In this document: piece after piece, positions 40,934-49,465 of the stretch | How positions within the stretch are numbered: position 1 is the first letter of the stretch | How the letters are laid out: every line of letters starts with the position of its first letter | NCBI RefSeq assembly: GCF_000282615.1 | Contig: NZ_AKIY01000209.1 | Span: 1-64,000, forward strand | From: Bradyrhizobium sp. YR681 | GTDB lineage: Bacteria > Pseudomonadota > Alphaproteobacteria > Rhizobiales > Xanthobacteraceae | DNA: 64,000 bases | Reading direction: 5' to 3' | Translations under genes and position numbers: made by a program | The notes under the pieces: model-generated | Databases searched by the model: none | What the model saw: the letters and a program-made list of their open reading frames with translations, nothing else | Told to the model about the DNA's origin: nothing

Positions 40934-42075
40934 TGCGGATGCTGCTGAATGCCGACGACTACCGCAGCCGTGCGCGAAAATTCCTGCCGCGCGGCCTGTT
41001 CGACTACATCGATCGCGGCACCGAGGATGAGGTCGCGCTGAGGCGCCTGCGCGCCTCGCTCGATGAGATCACGCTGATGCCGTCGGTGCTGACCGGGCAC
41101 GACAGGCGATCGTTCGACACCGCGCTGCTGGGACAGCGCCTCGCGGTGCCCCTCGTCGTCGCGCCGACCGCGCTCGCCGGTCTGGTCGCGCATGACGGCG
41201 AGACCAAGCTGGCGCGCGCGGCCTCGCGCGTCGGCATTCCCGTCTGCATCTCGACGCAATCGGTGACGACGGTCGAAACCATCCGGCGCGGCGCGCCCGA
41301 TGCGACGCTGTGGTTTCAGCTCTATGTCTGGCGCGATCGGGCGCTGACGGCAGGACTTCTGGAGCGCGCCCGCGCCTGCGGCTGCGAGACCCTCGTCGTC
41401 ACGGCCGATACGCCGGTCTCGCCCAACCGCGAGTACAACAGGCGCAACGGCTTCGGCATTCCGTTCGTCCCCAGCCTGCGCAGCACGATCGACGTCGCGC
41501 GGCATCCGCGCTGGCTCGTCGGCGTTCTGGCGCGCTATCTCCTGAGCGAGGGCATGCCGACCTATGGGCACTATCCGGACGAGTTCCGCGCGGCGATCAC
41601 CCGGCCGAACATCGCCGAGGCCGTGCGGCTCGACCATCGCCTGAACTGGGACGACGTGCGCTGGCTGCGCCAGCTCTGGCCGGGCAAGCTGATCATCAAA
41701 GGCGTCTTGGCCGTCAAGGATGCGGAGACCGCGGCCGAGCTCGGCTGCGACGCCATCGTTGTGTCAGCCCATGGCGGCCGCAATCTCGACTGCCTGCCTG
41801 CGCCCGCGGAGTGCCTTCCGGCCATCGTCGAGGCCGTCGGGGGACGCCTGACGGTTCTGGCGGACAGCGGCGTGAGGCGCGGCACCGATGTCCTGAAATA
41901 TCTCGCACTCGGCGCCGGAGCCGTCCTGCTCGGCCGCCTGCCGCTCTGGGGCCTCGCCGCGGGCGGCGAAGCCGGTGCAGAGGCGGTCCTGCGCATGATC
42001 GTCGCCGAGATGGACGCCGCGATGGCTTTTTTGGGCGCGGAGTGCGTGTCGGGGTTGCAAGCGCCGCTTCGATAA
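40933..42075 (+). CDS. FMN-dependent L-2-hydroxyacid oxidase/dehydrogenase
   Basis: This is a 380-residue enzyme of the LldD/glycolate oxidase family. Key blocks are FDYIDRGTEDE, LVVAPTALAGLVAHDGE, WFQLYVWRDR, VVTADTPVSPNREYNRRNGF and the catalytic His-Arg motif SAHGGRNLD, with SGVRRGTDVLKYLALGAGAVLLGR for FMN phosphate binding. It oxidises an L-2-hydroxyacid to the 2-keto acid. It is translationally coupled to the IclR gene. With the D-type dehydrogenase at the other end, the cluster could process both enantiomers. Confidence 0.9.
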   Translation: MRMLLNADDYRSRARKFLPRGLFDYIDRGTEDEVALRRLRASLDEITLMPSVLTGHDRRSFDTALLGQRLAVPLVVAPTALAGLVAHDGETKLARAASRVGIPVCISTQSVTTVETIRRGAPDATLWFQLYVWRDRALTAGLLERARACGCETLVVTADTPVSPNREYNRRNGFGIPFVPSLRSTIDVARHPRWLVGVLARYLLSEGMPTYGHYPDEFRAAITRPNIAEAVRLDHRLNWDDVRWLRQLWPGKLIIKGVLAVKDAETAAELGCDAIVVSAHGGRNLDCLPAPAECLPAIVEAVGGRLTVLADSGVRRGTDVLKYLALGAGAVLLGRLPLWGLAAGGEAGAEAVLRMIVAEMDAAMAFLGAECVSGLQAPLR

Positions 42076-42079
42076 GACA

Positions 42080-42107
42080 AAGGCCGGGAGCGATCCCGGC
42101 CTTTTCT
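42080..42107 (+). terminator. Intrinsic terminator of the hydroxyacid cluster
   Basis: AAGGCCGGGA-GCGA-TCCCGGCCTT is a perfect 10-bp stem with a tetraloop, followed by TTCT, beginning 4 bp after the oxidase stop codon. It differs from the glp terminator mainly in one loop base. Confidence 0.9.
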
Positions 42108-42136
42108 CAATTGCCCTGCCGCGAGCGGGGAGGCGC

Positions 42137-43231
42137 TTACTTCGCCGCCGCCAGAGCCGGGTAATCCGTATACCCCTTCGCGCCGCCGCCGTAGAACGTG
42201 TTCTTGTCCCAGTCGTTGAGCGCCGCACCCTGCTTCAGACGCTCGACGAGATCGGGGTTGGAGATGAACGGCTTGCCGAACGCGATGAGATCGGCGGCTT
42301 TCGCGTCCAGCACCTTGGTGGCGAGATCGAAATCGTAGCCGTTATTGGCGACGTAGGCGCCGGCAAAGCGCTTGCGCAGGGACGCATAGTCGAACGGCGC
42401 GATGTCGCGCGGGCCGCCGGTGGCGCCCTCGACGACGTGGAGATAGACAAGCTTCAGCGCGCTGAGGCCGTCGACGATATGGTCGTACAGGGCTTGCGGG
42501 TTGGAATCCGAGATGTCGTTGGCCGGGGTCACCGGCGAGATGCGGATGCCGGTGCGCTCAGCGCCGGCCTCGGCCACGACGGCCCTGGAGACTTCCAGCA
42601 TCAGCTTGGCGCGGTTCTCGATCGAGCCGCCGTAGGCGTCGGTACGCTTGTTGGCGCCGTCCTTCGCAAATTGCTCAAGCAAATAGCCGTTGGCGCCATG
42701 AATCTCGACGCCGTCGAAGCCGGCTTCGAGCGCGTTCTTGGTGGCGCGCTTGAAGTCGTCGATGATGCCTGGAATTTCGGAGAGTTCGAGCGCACGCGGC
42801 TCGGAGACGTCGGCGAAGGTGCCGTTGACGAAAGTCTTGCCCTTGGCACGGATTGCGCTCGGCGCCACAGGGGCTGCGCCATTGGCCTGGAGGTCGACAT
42901 GCGAGATGCGGCCGACATGCCAGAGCTGGATGAAGATCTTGCCGCCGCGCGCATGCACTTGGTCGGTGACCTTGCGCCAGCCGGCGACCTGGTCCTTTGA
43001 ATAGATGCCGGGGGTGTCCTGGTAGCCCTGGCCCTGCTGCGAGACCTGGCTCGCTTCGGTGATGAGAAGGCCTGCGGAGGCGCGCTGGGCGTAATAATCG
43101 GCGGCGAGCGCGCCGGGTACGAATGTGCCGGGAACGGCCCGGTTGCGCGTCAGCGGCGCCATCACGAAACGGTTGGCCAGCGTGATCGGGCCGAGCTTGT
43201 AGGTCTCAAACAATTTGGTCGGGCGGCTCAT
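42137..43231 (-). CDS. Old yellow enzyme family ene-reductase (NemA/N-ethylmaleimide reductase-like)
   Basis: This is a 364-residue FMN TIM-barrel. Family blocks are KLGPITLANRFVMAPLTRNRA, GLLITEASQVSQQGQGY, GKIFIQLWHVGRISH, GFDGVEIHGANGYLLEQFAKDGANKRTDAYGGSIENR (with the substrate-binding His/Asn pair) and GRPFISNPDL-like AFGKPFISNPDLVERL. It reduces activated C=C bonds and nitro esters with NAD(P)H. The start at 43231 (MSRPTKLF) is the family start; a start at 43282 adds an unlikely leader. It stands alone. Confidence 0.92.
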   Translation of the reverse strand: MSRPTKLFETYKLGPITLANRFVMAPLTRNRAVPGTFVPGALAADYYAQRASAGLLITEASQVSQQGQGYQDTPGIYSKDQVAGWRKVTDQVHARGGKIFIQLWHVGRISHVDLQANGAAPVAPSAIRAKGKTFVNGTFADVSEPRALELSEIPGIIDDFKRATKNALEAGFDGVEIHGANGYLLEQFAKDGANKRTDAYGGSIENRAKLMLEVSRAVVAEAGAERTGIRISPVTPANDISDSNPQALYDHIVDGLSALKLVYLHVVEGATGGPRDIAPFDYASLRKRFAGAYVANNGYDFDLATKVLDAKAADLIAFGKPFISNPDLVERLKQGAALNDWDKNTFYGGGAKGYTDYPALAAAK

Positions 43232-43410
43232 GGGGATGCTTCCAGGCGGTGAGAGGTTCGGAACACTTGTGCATCGCGGCAATCAGCGCAAGAGACGAGC
43301 CATACGGAAAGTGCAGGCGAGCTGCGCGGCAAGGCCCGCGCAGCATAATTCATGTGCAATTTGAGCCGCGGCAGCGGAATTCCACTACGCGGCCGTGCGA
43401 TTTGGCAAAA

Positions 43411-43914
43411 TCAGCTCGCGCCGAGGAAATCGCGCTTGCCGATCTCGACGCCGGCATGGCGCAGAAGGCCGTGGGCGGTCGCGGCGTGGAAATAGAAGTT
43501 CGGCAGCGAGAACGCGCTGAGGAATTGCTGCCCCTTCATGGTGATGGATTTGTCCGGGCCGGCCGGGAAGGTGACGTCCTTGCTGTCGGCGCCCTCGAAC
43601 TGCTCGGTCTTGAACGACTTCACGTAGTCGATGGTCCTGGCCAGCCGCTGCTTCAGCTCCTCGAACGTCTTTTCCGTGTCGGGCGTCGAGGGCACCTCGC
43701 TATGCGTCAGCCGCGCGCAGCCCTTGGCGGCGAAATCGCTGACGAGCTGGATCTGCTTCGAGAGCGGCAGCATGTCCGGAAACAGGCGGGAGCCGAGCAG
43801 GACGCTGGGGTCGACCTTCTTGGCCGCGCAATGCGCCTCGGCTTTGGTGAGCAGGCCGGTGAGGCTGTTGAGCATTTGCAGGTACGCGGGGACGACGGCG
43901 TCGTAGAAGGACAT
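43411..43914 (-). CDS. DUF1993 family protein
   Basis: This is a 167-residue helical protein. The start MSFYDAVVPAYLQMLNSLTGLLTKAEAHCAAKKVDP, the middle MLPLSKQIQLVSDFAAKGCARLT and the end PNFYFHAATAHGLLRHAGVEIGKRDFLG match DUF1993, a DinB-like four-helix bundle of unknown function with conserved His residues near the end that may bind metal. It is alone between the ene-reductase and transglycosylase genes on the same strand. Confidence 0.85.
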   Translation of the reverse strand: MSFYDAVVPAYLQMLNSLTGLLTKAEAHCAAKKVDPSVLLGSRLFPDMLPLSKQIQLVSDFAAKGCARLTHSEVPSTPDTEKTFEELKQRLARTIDYVKSFKTEQFEGADSKDVTFPAGPDKSITMKGQQFLSAFSLPNFYFHAATAHGLLRHAGVEIGKRDFLGAS

Positions 43915-44023
43915 GTGATGCTCGCTTCAATGATGGGAAATCTCAGGAGAAAACCTGAGCCACTCACATGGGAACCTCATGGAAAAATACAATCGCGAAA
44001 GCGGCTTGTGCGGTGCGAAAATT

Positions 44024-45325
44024 CTACCGGATCGTCCCCGCCGGCTGCGCCTGCGCCGTGCCGCCACGCATGCGCGCCAGCAGCTCCGCCGTCGGCCAGG
44101 AATCCGCCGGCAGGCCGTATTTGATCTGCATCGCCTTCACCGCCGCACGGCTCTGCTGGCCCAGCACGCCGTCGACCTTGCCGACATTGAAGCCGGCCTG
44201 GACCAGAAGCTGCTGCAACTGCTTGAGCTCGTTGAACGGCAGCTGCGCGACCGGCTGGGCCGGCTTGCGCATCGGGGCCGCGCCCGCGATGCGGGTGGCG
44301 AGATAGCCCGCGGTGGTCGAGTAGATCAGCGAGTTATTCCACTCGGTGTAGGCCGCGAAATTCGGGTACGCCATGAAGGCCGGCCCCAGGCGTCCCATCG
44401 GCAGCAGCACGGATGAGGCGAGATTGTCGTTCGGCAGCGGACGGCCGTCCGGATAGGTCACGCCCAGCTGCGCCCATTTCGAGCGCGGCAGCTGCACGGT
44501 GAGGTCGGTCTGATCCCACGGCAGGTTCTGCGGCACCTTGATCTCCTCCAGCCACGGCTCGCCGCGCCGCCACTTCAATCCGTTGGCGATGTAGTTCGCT
44601 GTCGAGCCGATCACGTCGTCCTCGCTGCGCAGCAGATCGCGCCGTCCGTCGCCGTCATAGTCGACGGCATAGTTGACGTAATGCACCGGCAAGAACTGTG
44701 TCTGGCCGAGCTCGCCGGCCCAGGAGCCGATCATCTCGTCCGGGGTGAGATCGCCGCGGTCGATGATCTTCAGCGCGGCGATGGTCTCGCCCACGAACAT
44801 CTCCGAGCGCCGGCAGTCATAGGCCAGCGACACCAGCGATTTCAGCGTCGGCAGGTTGCCCATGTTGACGCCGAAATCGCTCTCCAGCCCCCAGAACGCG
44901 GCGATCACCGCCGGCGGCACGCCATACTCCTTTTCCGCGCGCGCGAACGCAGCGGCATGTTGCTTGATGTGCTGCTGGCCATTCTGCATGCGATAGGGCG
45001 CGGCCATGCGCCCGGCGAATTCGGTGAAGAGCTGTCCGAACACGCGCTGGCCGCGGTCGCGGTTGACGATGCCCTGGTCGTAGACGAGGTAGGGCGAGGC
45101 CTCCGCGATCGTCCGCTGCGAGACGCCTGCGGCCACCGCCTGGCTCTTCACGTCGGCCAGGAAGCGATCGAAGCTCGCGCCGTTGTGGCACGATGCCGCG
45201 CGCGGCGAGGGCGCAATGGCCTTGGGCGCGGCAGGCCTCGCCGGCGGTGGCGCGAATTGGGCGGAGGCGGGAAGGACGAGCGTGAGCAGGGCGGCGGCCG
45301 CGATCGCAAATCGGGTCTTGAGCAT
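44024..45325 (-). CDS. Lytic murein transglycosylase, MltB family, with peptidoglycan-binding domain
   Basis: This is a 433-residue periplasmic enzyme. The signal peptide at residues 1-23 ends PASAQ. The SLT_2 catalytic domain includes the acid Glu in IAAFWGLESDFGVNMG, plus GSWAGELGQTQFLPVHYVNYAVDYDGDGRRDL. The last 60 residues are a PG_binding_1 domain (LKQLQQLLVQAGFNVGKVDGVLGQQSRAAVKAMQIKYGLPADSW). It cleaves murein glycan strands with 1,6-anhydro ends. The start at 45325 opens the signal peptide; the longer frame to 45523 overlaps the htpX region. Confidence 0.92.
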   Translation of the reverse strand: MLKTRFAIAAAALLTLVLPASAQFAPPPARPAAPKAIAPSPRAASCHNGASFDRFLADVKSQAVAAGVSQRTIAEASPYLVYDQGIVNRDRGQRVFGQLFTEFAGRMAAPYRMQNGQQHIKQHAAAFARAEKEYGVPPAVIAAFWGLESDFGVNMGNLPTLKSLVSLAYDCRRSEMFVGETIAALKIIDRGDLTPDEMIGSWAGELGQTQFLPVHYVNYAVDYDGDGRRDLLRSEDDVIGSTANYIANGLKWRRGEPWLEEIKVPQNLPWDQTDLTVQLPRSKWAQLGVTYPDGRPLPNDNLASSVLLPMGRLGPAFMAYPNFAAYTEWNNSLIYSTTAGYLATRIAGAAPMRKPAQPVAQLPFNELKQLQQLLVQAGFNVGKVDGVLGQQSRAAVKAMQIKYGLPADSWPTAELLARMRGGTAQAQPAGTIR

Positions 45326-45501
45326 GAGTTTTCCGGAGGGAGAGACGCTTGGATTCTTGACGAAGTTTAATGGAATGATCTGGCTCAAGCCAGTGCCGCG
45401 GCTCCGCGACGCACCCGGAAACCTTGCGGCCGGGCCGGGGTCATTCCTACCTGATGCTTGCCGGCCAGAGGTTTTGCCCGCGGCCGCCCCGGGAGACGGC
45501 C

Positions 45502-46446
45502 ATGAACTATCTTCGGACCGCAATGCTGCTTGCAGCCCTCACCGCCCTGTTCATGGGTGTGGGCTATCTGATCGGCGGTGCCTCAGGCGCCTTGATCGCG
45601 CTCGTCATTGCCGCGGCGACCAATCTCTTCGCCTATTGGAACTCCGATCGCGCGGTACTCTCGATGTACGGCGCCCACGAGGTCGACCGCGCCAGCGCGC
45701 CGGAGCTGGTCGGGCTCGTCGCCGAGCTTGCCGGCCGTGCGGGCTTGCCGATGCCGCGCGTGTTCGTGATGGACGAGGCGCAGCCCAATGCGTTCGCGAC
45801 CGGTCGCAATCCCGAGAATGCCGCGGTCGCCGTGACCACGGGCCTGATGCATCAGCTCAGCCGCGAGGAGCTCGCGGGCGTGATCGCGCACGAGCTGGCC
45901 CATATCAAGCATCACGACACGCTGTTGATGACCATCACCGCGACCATCGCCGGCGCCATCTCGATGCTGGCGCAGTTCGGCATGTTCTTCGGCGGCAATC
46001 GCGGCAATAACGGCCCGGGCATCGTCGGCTCGATCCTGATGATGATCCTCGCCCCGCTCGGCGCCATGCTGGTGCAGATGGCGATCAGCCGCACCCGCGA
46101 ATATGCCGCGGACAATCTCGGCGCGCGCATCGTCGGGCAGCCGATGTGGCTGGCCTCCGCGCTGGTGAAGATCGAGGGCGCCGCGCATCAGGTCCCGAAT
46201 TTCGAGGCCGAGCGCAATCCCGCCACCGCGCACATGTTCATCATCAATCCGCTGTCGGGCCACGGCGTGGACAATCTGTTCACCACCCATCCCTCGACGC
46301 AGAACCGTATCGCCGCGCTCCAGCAGCTCGCGGCCGAGCTCGGGGCCCAGGCGGCGCCGTCGGTCGGGGCCAATGAGAATTATCCGCCGCAGGGCCCGTG
46401 GGGTCGCTCGTCCTCGCGTGGGCCTCGGCGTGGACCTTGGGGCTGA
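45502..46446 (+). CDS. htpX: Membrane zinc metalloprotease HtpX
   Basis: This is a 314-residue M48B protease. Two N-terminal transmembrane helices (residues 5-45) are followed by the zinc site HELAH at 130-134, further membrane segments ([45 protein letters not shown]) and the third ligand region [15 protein letters not shown]. It degrades misfolded inner-membrane proteins together with FtsH. The C-terminus is Pro/Gly/Arg-rich. The ATG at 45502 follows GGGAGACGGC. It is divergent from the transglycosylase gene. Confidence 0.93.
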   Translation: MNYLRTAMLLAALTALFMGVGYLIGGASGALIALVIAAATNLFAYWNSDRAVLSMYGAHEVDRASAPELVGLVAELAGRAGLPMPRVFVMDEAQPNAFATGRNPENAAVAVTTGLMHQLSREELAGVIAHELAHIKHHDTLLMTITATIAGAISMLAQFGMFFGGNRGNNGPGIVGSILMMILAPLGAMLVQMAISRTREYAADNLGARIVGQPMWLASALVKIEGAAHQVPNFEAERNPATAHMFIINPLSGHGVDNLFTTHPSTQNRIAALQQLAAELGAQAAPSVGANENYPPQGPWGRSSSRGPRRGPWG

Positions 46447-46581
46447 TCAGGATCTGCGGGATTTGTGGCGGGCTTTGTGACCTGGAGCACACAGGAAGGT
46501 CCCGGTCGGTGCTAACACCTCGGCGTGACCGTTTCTTCGAAAGGGGATGCGTGGCCGGCCCGGTGCCGGTCACTGCCGAAG

Positions 46582-47223
46582 ATGAAAAGAGCTGCCGTAC
46601 CGTTGCTGATCGTCCTGGGCGTGCTCATTGGCTTGTCCACGCATACGGTCGTGAATTGCGGCGACGAGGACGAGCCCGACGTCTGTTCGGCCGTGATCGG
46701 TTTCTCGCCGCTGCGCGGATCGCTGATCGCCTTTGCCTATGAAGGGCGGGGGCGGATCGCGCTGCGCCATGGCGACTTCAGGCGGGCGATCGCCGATTTC
46801 GACGAGGCCATCAACCTCAACCCCAACCGCGCCTCGCTGTATCGCGACCGCGCGCTTGCGCGCTGGCAGAGCGGCGACCTCGCGCTTGCCATCGAGGATT
46901 ACGACGAGGCGATCGCGCATGATCCAAAACTTTCCGCGCCCTATCACCAGCGCGGTCTGGCGCTCGCCGCCGCCGGCGATCTCGATCGCGCGATCCTGAG
47001 CTACAACACGGCGGTCCGCCTCGATCCCTCGAATGCGCAGGCCCGCCTCGACCGGGGCCTTGCCTTCCTCGCCCGCGGCCAGGCCGACGATGCGCGCGCC
47101 GATTTCGAGGCCGCGCTGGCGCTGCCGGCGGGCAAGGATACCCGTACGCGCGATGCGGCACGCGCCAAGCTGGCCGAACTCGCCAGCGTCGAGCCGACCC
47201 GGCTCGCGGCGCCGCGGCGGTAG
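46582..47223 (+). CDS. TPR-repeat protein with N-terminal membrane anchor
   Basis: This is a 213-residue protein. One hydrophobic segment (AVPLLIVLGVLIGLSTH) at the N-terminus acts as signal or anchor. From about residue 60 there are four tetratricopeptide repeats, recognisable by the spaced G-A-DFDEAI / D-YDEAI / SYNTAVRLDPSNAQA / DFEAALAL pattern. TPRs mediate protein-protein contact; the partner is unknown. A GTG at 46525 could extend the protein by 19 residues; the ATG at 46582 is preferred because it places the hydrophobic stretch at the N-terminus. Confidence 0.78.
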   Translation: MKRAAVPLLIVLGVLIGLSTHTVVNCGDEDEPDVCSAVIGFSPLRGSLIAFAYEGRGRIALRHGDFRRAIADFDEAINLNPNRASLYRDRALARWQSGDLALAIEDYDEAIAHDPKLSAPYHQRGLALAAAGDLDRAILSYNTAVRLDPSNAQARLDRGLAFLARGQADDARADFEAALALPAGKDTRTRDAARAKLAELASVEPTRLAAPRR

Positions 47224-47291
47224 CGATATCCAGAGCTGCGAAGCGGCTCCGCGAGGAATCATCTCGCGATTTGAATGCGTGGATAGAACCC

Positions 47292-47328
47292 CTCATCCGG
47301 CGCTTCGCGCCACCTTCTCCCGCAAGGG
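47292..47328. repeat. 37-bp exact inverted copy of the 22315-22351 repeat
   Basis: These 37 bp are the exact reverse complement of 22315-22351, some 25 kb away. It lies in the short gap between the TPR gene and the Lys/Ala-tailed protein. Complete identity in non-coding DNA points to a recent or actively maintained dispersed repeat. Confidence 0.85.
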
Positions 47329-47350
47329 GCGAAGGAAGAGGAGATCGGGC

Positions 47351-47704
47351 CTACTTCGCTTTCTTGGCTTTTGCCGTCTTCGCCTTGGCCGCCTTCTTGA
47401 CCGGCTTCGCCTTCGCCGGCTTCTCAGCTTTCACCTCGACCGGCGTGCTGGCGGCGATGCGCATCGATCTTGCGTAGCTGTCGGCGACGTTGTCGGCGGA
47501 CATCTGGAGGCGCCTGGCGGCTGCGGTGGCCTGCTCCATGGTGGCCTTGGCCATCAGCTTGAAGCGGGCGCTGGTCTCCTTGCCCTTGGCCTTGGCCGCA
47601 AGGCCGTTGAAGCGATCCCGCCGCTCCTTGGCGCGGGTTATCAGGCCCGTATGCAGCTGTCTGGCCAGTTGCCGGATCACGACATCCAGGTCGGCGTCCG
47701 CCAT
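47351..47704 (-). CDS. Small protein with histone H1-like Lys/Ala tail, hypothetical
   Basis: This is a 117-residue cytosolic protein. Residues 1-85 are a helical region (LDVVIRQLARQLHTGLITRAKERRDRF ... MEQATAAARRLQMSADNVADSYARSMRIA). The last 30 residues consist almost only of Lys, Ala, Pro and Val, like the C-terminus of histone H1 or bacterial nucleoid proteins such as HU-extended forms. DNA binding by the tail is plausible. No named family is recognised for the body. Confidence 0.65.
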   Translation of the reverse strand: MADADLDVVIRQLARQLHTGLITRAKERRDRFNGLAAKAKGKETSARFKLMAKATMEQATAAARRLQMSADNVADSYARSMRIAASTPVEVKAEKPAKAKPVKKAAKAKTAKAKKAK

Positions 47705-47810
47705 GTTGTTCTATCCTCTTGAAAACAGGTATCGATGCGGGCGGGACTATGCAGATCGGGCCCCGGCTTGGCAATTCCCCGGGGGGCGGTGATCAACACC
47801 TCCTGTATCC

Positions 47811-47841
47811 AAAACGAAAAGGCCGCGCTGTTCGCGCGGCC
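47811..47841 (-). terminator. Intrinsic terminator of the DUF3551 gene
   Basis: Read on the reverse strand, GGCCGCGC-GAACA-GCGCGGCC is followed by TTTTCGTTTT. It begins 21 bp past the DUF3551 stop codon. Confidence 0.85.
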
Positions 47842-47862
47842 CCGCTGTCGCCGGTGCCCGGC

Positions 47863-48099
47863 TCAGTACTGGCCGCCGGGGCGTCCCGGGAAATATTGCC
47901 GGTTGCAGAACCTGCGGCCCTGATCGTACGCAGCCCCATCGCCGTGGGCGCGGATGCTGAAATACTGGAGGCAGCGCATGTAGTTCTGGTTGCTGAGAAA
48001 GTCGAGATTGCCGGCGGAGGCCGGCGAGACGCTCGCAGAGCCGGCGAGCAGCGTGGTGGCGAGAAGGGCGGCGGAGGCGAAGAGCGCGAGCTTTGTCAT
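47863..48099 (-). CDS. DUF3551 small secreted protein
   Basis: This is a 78-residue precursor with a signal peptide (LALFASAALLATTLLAGSASVSPASA). The mature peptide NLDFLSNQNYMRCLQYFSIRAHGDGAAYDQGRRFCNRQYFPGRPGGQY has two Cys residues and many aromatic ones, matching DUF3551, which is frequent in Bradyrhizobium. The function is unknown. The ATG at 48099 is chosen to put the signal at the N-terminus; no clear ribosome binding site is seen. The 210 bp upstream hold nothing recognisable. Confidence 0.75.
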   Translation of the reverse strand: MTKLALFASAALLATTLLAGSASVSPASAGNLDFLSNQNYMRCLQYFSIRAHGDGAAYDQGRRFCNRQYFPGRPGGQY

Positions 48100-48309
48100 G
48101 GTTGTTGACTTTCGATTTGCGGCTGCCCGATGCAGTCCCCATGACGCTGACGATGCCTGATCCTTCATGATGCAGCTGTGCTCGACGTCACAGAGCGTCA
48201 GCGAGGTCTTGCAGTTGCGGAGGCGGACGCTCGCTATCCCCTCAACGCATCAGGGCCGCGATGCTGCCGCCGCCTTTGGTCCTGTCTGGCGCAGAGGCGC
48301 TCTGCCTGT

Positions 48310-49110
48310 CTATTTAAGCGAGGCGACCGGACCGCTGGACGCTGCCGGATCGGGGTCGAAGCCGAACACGCCGACCAGATATTTGTAATAGTCCGGCATC
48401 TTCTCCTTGAGCACCTCGCGCGATTTCGGATCGTGGAATTCGCTCTTTCCGGCCAGGAAGATGCTGGCGGTCACGGCGAAGAACTCCATGGGGTTCTTCA
48501 TCGCATAGGATTCCCTGGGCAGCAGGTCCTTGGACTTGGCCAGGGCGAAATAGCCGATCACGCCCTTGTTGGCGTAACCGTCCGGCAACAGCCGGGCGTG
48601 ATAGGCATGCAGCAGCTCGTGCAGCAGCACGGCCTCCTTCTCATACCGCATCATGTCGGGGCGCAGCATGATGACGCCGAGCCCCGAATCGACCGCGAGG
48701 TCGACGGCATTCGGATTGGTCCAGCGCTGCTTGCCGGGGTCCCAGACCGTCAGCGTCCGGGGCGCGGTGCGCTGCATGTCGGGTGTGACCCGGCCGTAGC
48801 ATGCGGTCGCGGCACCCTCGTCGAGGCAGGCCAGCTCGCTCGCGACGATCGGAACGGTATGGAAGAAGCGCAGCACGCGCGGGGACAGGCCGACGCCTTC
48901 GACGACGTCGATCTGGCTCTTCAGATTGTCTGTGAGCTTGTCGACATCCTTGCGGTCGCGGTTCTCGGAGATGTCGAACATGTAGCCGCGGTAGCTCTGG
49001 AAGCCCGGCGGCAGAGCCTGCGCTGCGTCGGCATCGAGTGATCCGGCATTGGACGGATTGGCAAAGAGCGCGCCGACGATGGTCGCGGTCAGCAGCAACG
49101 CAATGCGCAT
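48310..49110 (-). CDS. Secreted zincin-like metalloprotease (M34/ATLF-like)
   Basis: This is a 266-residue exported protein. The signal peptide at about 1-22 ends NPSNAGS. The zinc motif HELLH is at residues 164-168, followed about 40 residues later by NPMEFFAVTASIFLAG with Glu209. This spacing and the HExxH...E arrangement resemble the anthrax lethal factor-like/Pro-Pro endopeptidase group. Two Cys residues (95 and 104) may form a disulphide. The substrate is unknown. The start at 49110 opens the signal peptide. No neighbour suggests a function. Confidence 0.7.
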   Translation of the reverse strand: MRIALLLTATIVGALFANPSNAGSLDADAAQALPPGFQSYRGYMFDISENRDRKDVDKLTDNLKSQIDVVEGVGLSPRVLRFFHTVPIVASELACLDEGAATACYGRVTPDMQRTAPRTLTVWDPGKQRWTNPNAVDLAVDSGLGVIMLRPDMMRYEKEAVLLHELLHAYHARLLPDGYANKGVIGYFALAKSKDLLPRESYAMKNPMEFFAVTASIFLAGKSEFHDPKSREVLKEKMPDYYKYLVGVFGFDPDPAASSGPVASLK

Positions 49111-49284
49111 GATGAACCCCCTGATGTCACTTCGCCCGGCAGGATAGGCCACCGTTGTTTGCGAAAAGTGAGTGGGGCGAGACTACGGGAGCGATGTTGA
49201 GGCGTGCTTAACTGTTGGTTGCAGATCCCGCAGGCGGGTTAGGGACGGGTTAACCAAGGCATAGGCCGCGAGTGCTGGCTTGTC

Positions 49285-49398
49285 CCCGTCATCCTGAGGT
49301 GGCCGCTTCTTAGCGGCCCTCGAATGATGAACGGCCCGGCTGCATCGGGGCCGTGCATCCTTCGAGGCTCGCAAGGGCTCGCACCTCAGGATGACGGG
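49285..49398. repeat. Long hairpin repeat with GTCATCCTGAGGTG arms
   Basis: This 114-bp stretch begins CCCGTCATCCTGAGGTG and ends CACCTCAGGATGACGGG, with partly complementary interiors (GGCCGC, CCTTCGAGG). It fills most of the 355-bp gap (49111-49465) between the zincin-like gene and the next gene. No T-tract is present. It looks like a dispersed palindromic repeat; no second copy of this family is visible in the window. Confidence 0.7.
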
Positions 49399-49465
49399 AT
49401 GGGTACTGAGGTGTAGATTCACCCGAGGGCAGCAAGCCCCACATCAGAAGCCGGAGGAGGATGCC

